The notes under the pieces were generated by a model, which did not search any database, was not told where the DNA came from, and was given only the letters and a program-made list of their open reading frames with translations. The translations under genes were made by a program, and so were the position numbers. 14,021 nucleotides of DNA from assembly GCA_910586285.1 (NCBI GenBank), contig CAJUGR010000044.1:1-14021 (forward strand), given 5' to 3'. Position 1 is the stretch's first letter. Every line of letters begins with the position of its first letter. This document shows positions 13,292 to 14,021 of this stretch, in pieces. The DNA is from an uncultured Erysipelotrichaceae bacterium (lineage in GTDB: Bacteria > Bacillota_I > Bacilli_A > Erysipelotrichales > Erysipelotrichaceae).

Positions 13292-14021
13292 ATGGCAATC
13301 GCAAAAATGAAATTGATCAATTTGATCACCGATGAAAGCAGTTTAAATGAAATGTTGCTGCGCTTTGTCGATCTGGATTGCTTCCATCCGGAAGCGGCAG
13401 GACGGATCGCAGAAACGGTAAAGGGAGTCGCCACTTTAGAGGACGAGGATCCGTTTACCGAATTATTTGCGCAATGCAAAGATATGGAAGTCAATATGGG
13501 TCTGTCATTAACCAATGAACCGCAGAAAGTCCATGATGTTGACTTGGATCAGATTCGCAGTGATCTAAGCGCAGTATCAGCGCGTTGGGAACAGATTCAG
13601 ACCGCTAAAAAGGAAGTGGAAACGGCGATCCAAGAAACACGGGATGCGCTGACCCAAGTAGAGAATATGGAAGGAATGGATCTCTCTTTAGATGAGATCT
13701 TCTCATGTAAATATATCAATGTACGCTTTGGCAGGCTGCCGTTAGACAGTGCAGATAAGCTGCGTTATTATGAGAATCACCCCTTTGTGTATCATTCCTT
13801 CAAAGAGGACAGTTCGTACAGCTGGTGTATGGTGATGACAACCGCAAAATATGAACATGAGGTGGATAACATCTTATCCTCACTGTATTTTGAACGAATT
13901 CATATTCCCGGGTTTGTACACGATACCCCGGAACAGGCAAAGGAAAATCTAAGGACGGAAATTGCCAGTGATGAAGCGCATTTGATTCACATTGAGGATC
14001 GACGAGCGGAATTGTTGGATC
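13292..14021 (+). CDS. V/A-type ATP synthase subunit I, N-terminal part
   Basis: The gene runs off the right edge; 243 codons are present of an expected 600-700. Subunit I is the stator subunit of the membrane sector, with a cytoplasmic coiled-coil arm followed by a multi-helix membrane domain that forms the ion half-channels. The visible part begins MAIAKMKLINLITDES, matching the usual start in which a MAIxKMK stretch leads into the first beta strand. It goes on with a coiled-coil stretch near residues 85-125 and KYINVRFGRLP near 140. The site GGGAGG lies seven bases before the ATG. The membrane half would be beyond the window. Confidence 0.88.
   Translation, partial: MAIAKMKLINLITDESSLNEMLLRFVDLDCFHPEAAGRIAETVKGVATLEDEDPFTELFAQCKDMEVNMGLSLTNEPQKVHDVDLDQIRSDLSAVSARWEQIQTAKKEVETAIQETRDALTQVENMEGMDLSLDEIFSCKYINVRFGRLPLDSADKLRYYENHPFVYHSFKEDSSYSWCMVMTTAKYEHEVDNILSSLYFERIHIPGFVHDTPEQAKENLRTEIASDEAHLIHIEDRRAELLD

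Overview
The window looks like chromosomal DNA of a low-GC Firmicute. A gut-type anaerobe, perhaps of the Erysipelotrichia, fits best. The evidence is a class III glutamine synthetase, a rubredoxin-like/rubrerythrin pair (peroxide defence of anaerobes), a bacterial V/A-type ATPase operon, strong AGGAGG ribosome-binding sites and A+T-rich spacers. The taxon is an inference; there is no rRNA gene or other direct marker.

Layout. 1-797 has no intact gene. It holds the decayed 5' end of an AAA-type ATPase gene (minus strand, Walker A still readable, in-frame TGA), preceded by a promoter and a 33-bp periodic repeat. 798-2888 (minus) is glnN, with its own terminator. 3142-4023 (plus) is a two-gene operon, rubredoxin-like protein then rubrerythrin, ending in a clear intrinsic terminator; two palindromes in front of it look like operators. 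4071-4588 holds a small acidic ORF broken by one base in an A run. 4589-5392 is a membrane-anchored polysaccharide deacetylase, and 5496-5942 a very cysteine-rich protein. 5943-6639 is mostly non-coding, with an inverted/direct repeat cluster and the 3' fragment of an ATP-binding winged-helix protein. 6699-7343 (plus) is a HAD phosphatase, tail-to-tail and overlapping by 11 bp with a minus-strand operon of a Cas4/RecB-like nuclease-DinG/XPD helicase fusion followed by a DUF218 (YdcF/SanA-like) membrane protein. From 10595 (plus) come an RluA-type pseudouridine synthase and then, behind two tandem promoters, the start of the V-type ATPase operon: coiled-coil stalk subunit, subunit C, and subunit I running off the window end.

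The genes are mostly housekeeping: nitrogen assimilation, oxidative stress, envelope, DNA repair, rRNA modification and ion transport. The unusual material lies in 1-660, 4237-4557 and 5943-6639, where three unrelated gene remnants and two repeat clusters point to past insertion and decay. Several start codons were re-assigned from ribosome-binding sites and promoters: glnN, the helicase (TTG), the HAD gene and the V-ATPase stalk subunit. I found no complete novel multi-gene system. The best candidates for something undescribed are the cysteine-rich protein, the 33-bp repeat array in front of the ATPase remnant, and the palindromes controlling the rubrerythrin operon.
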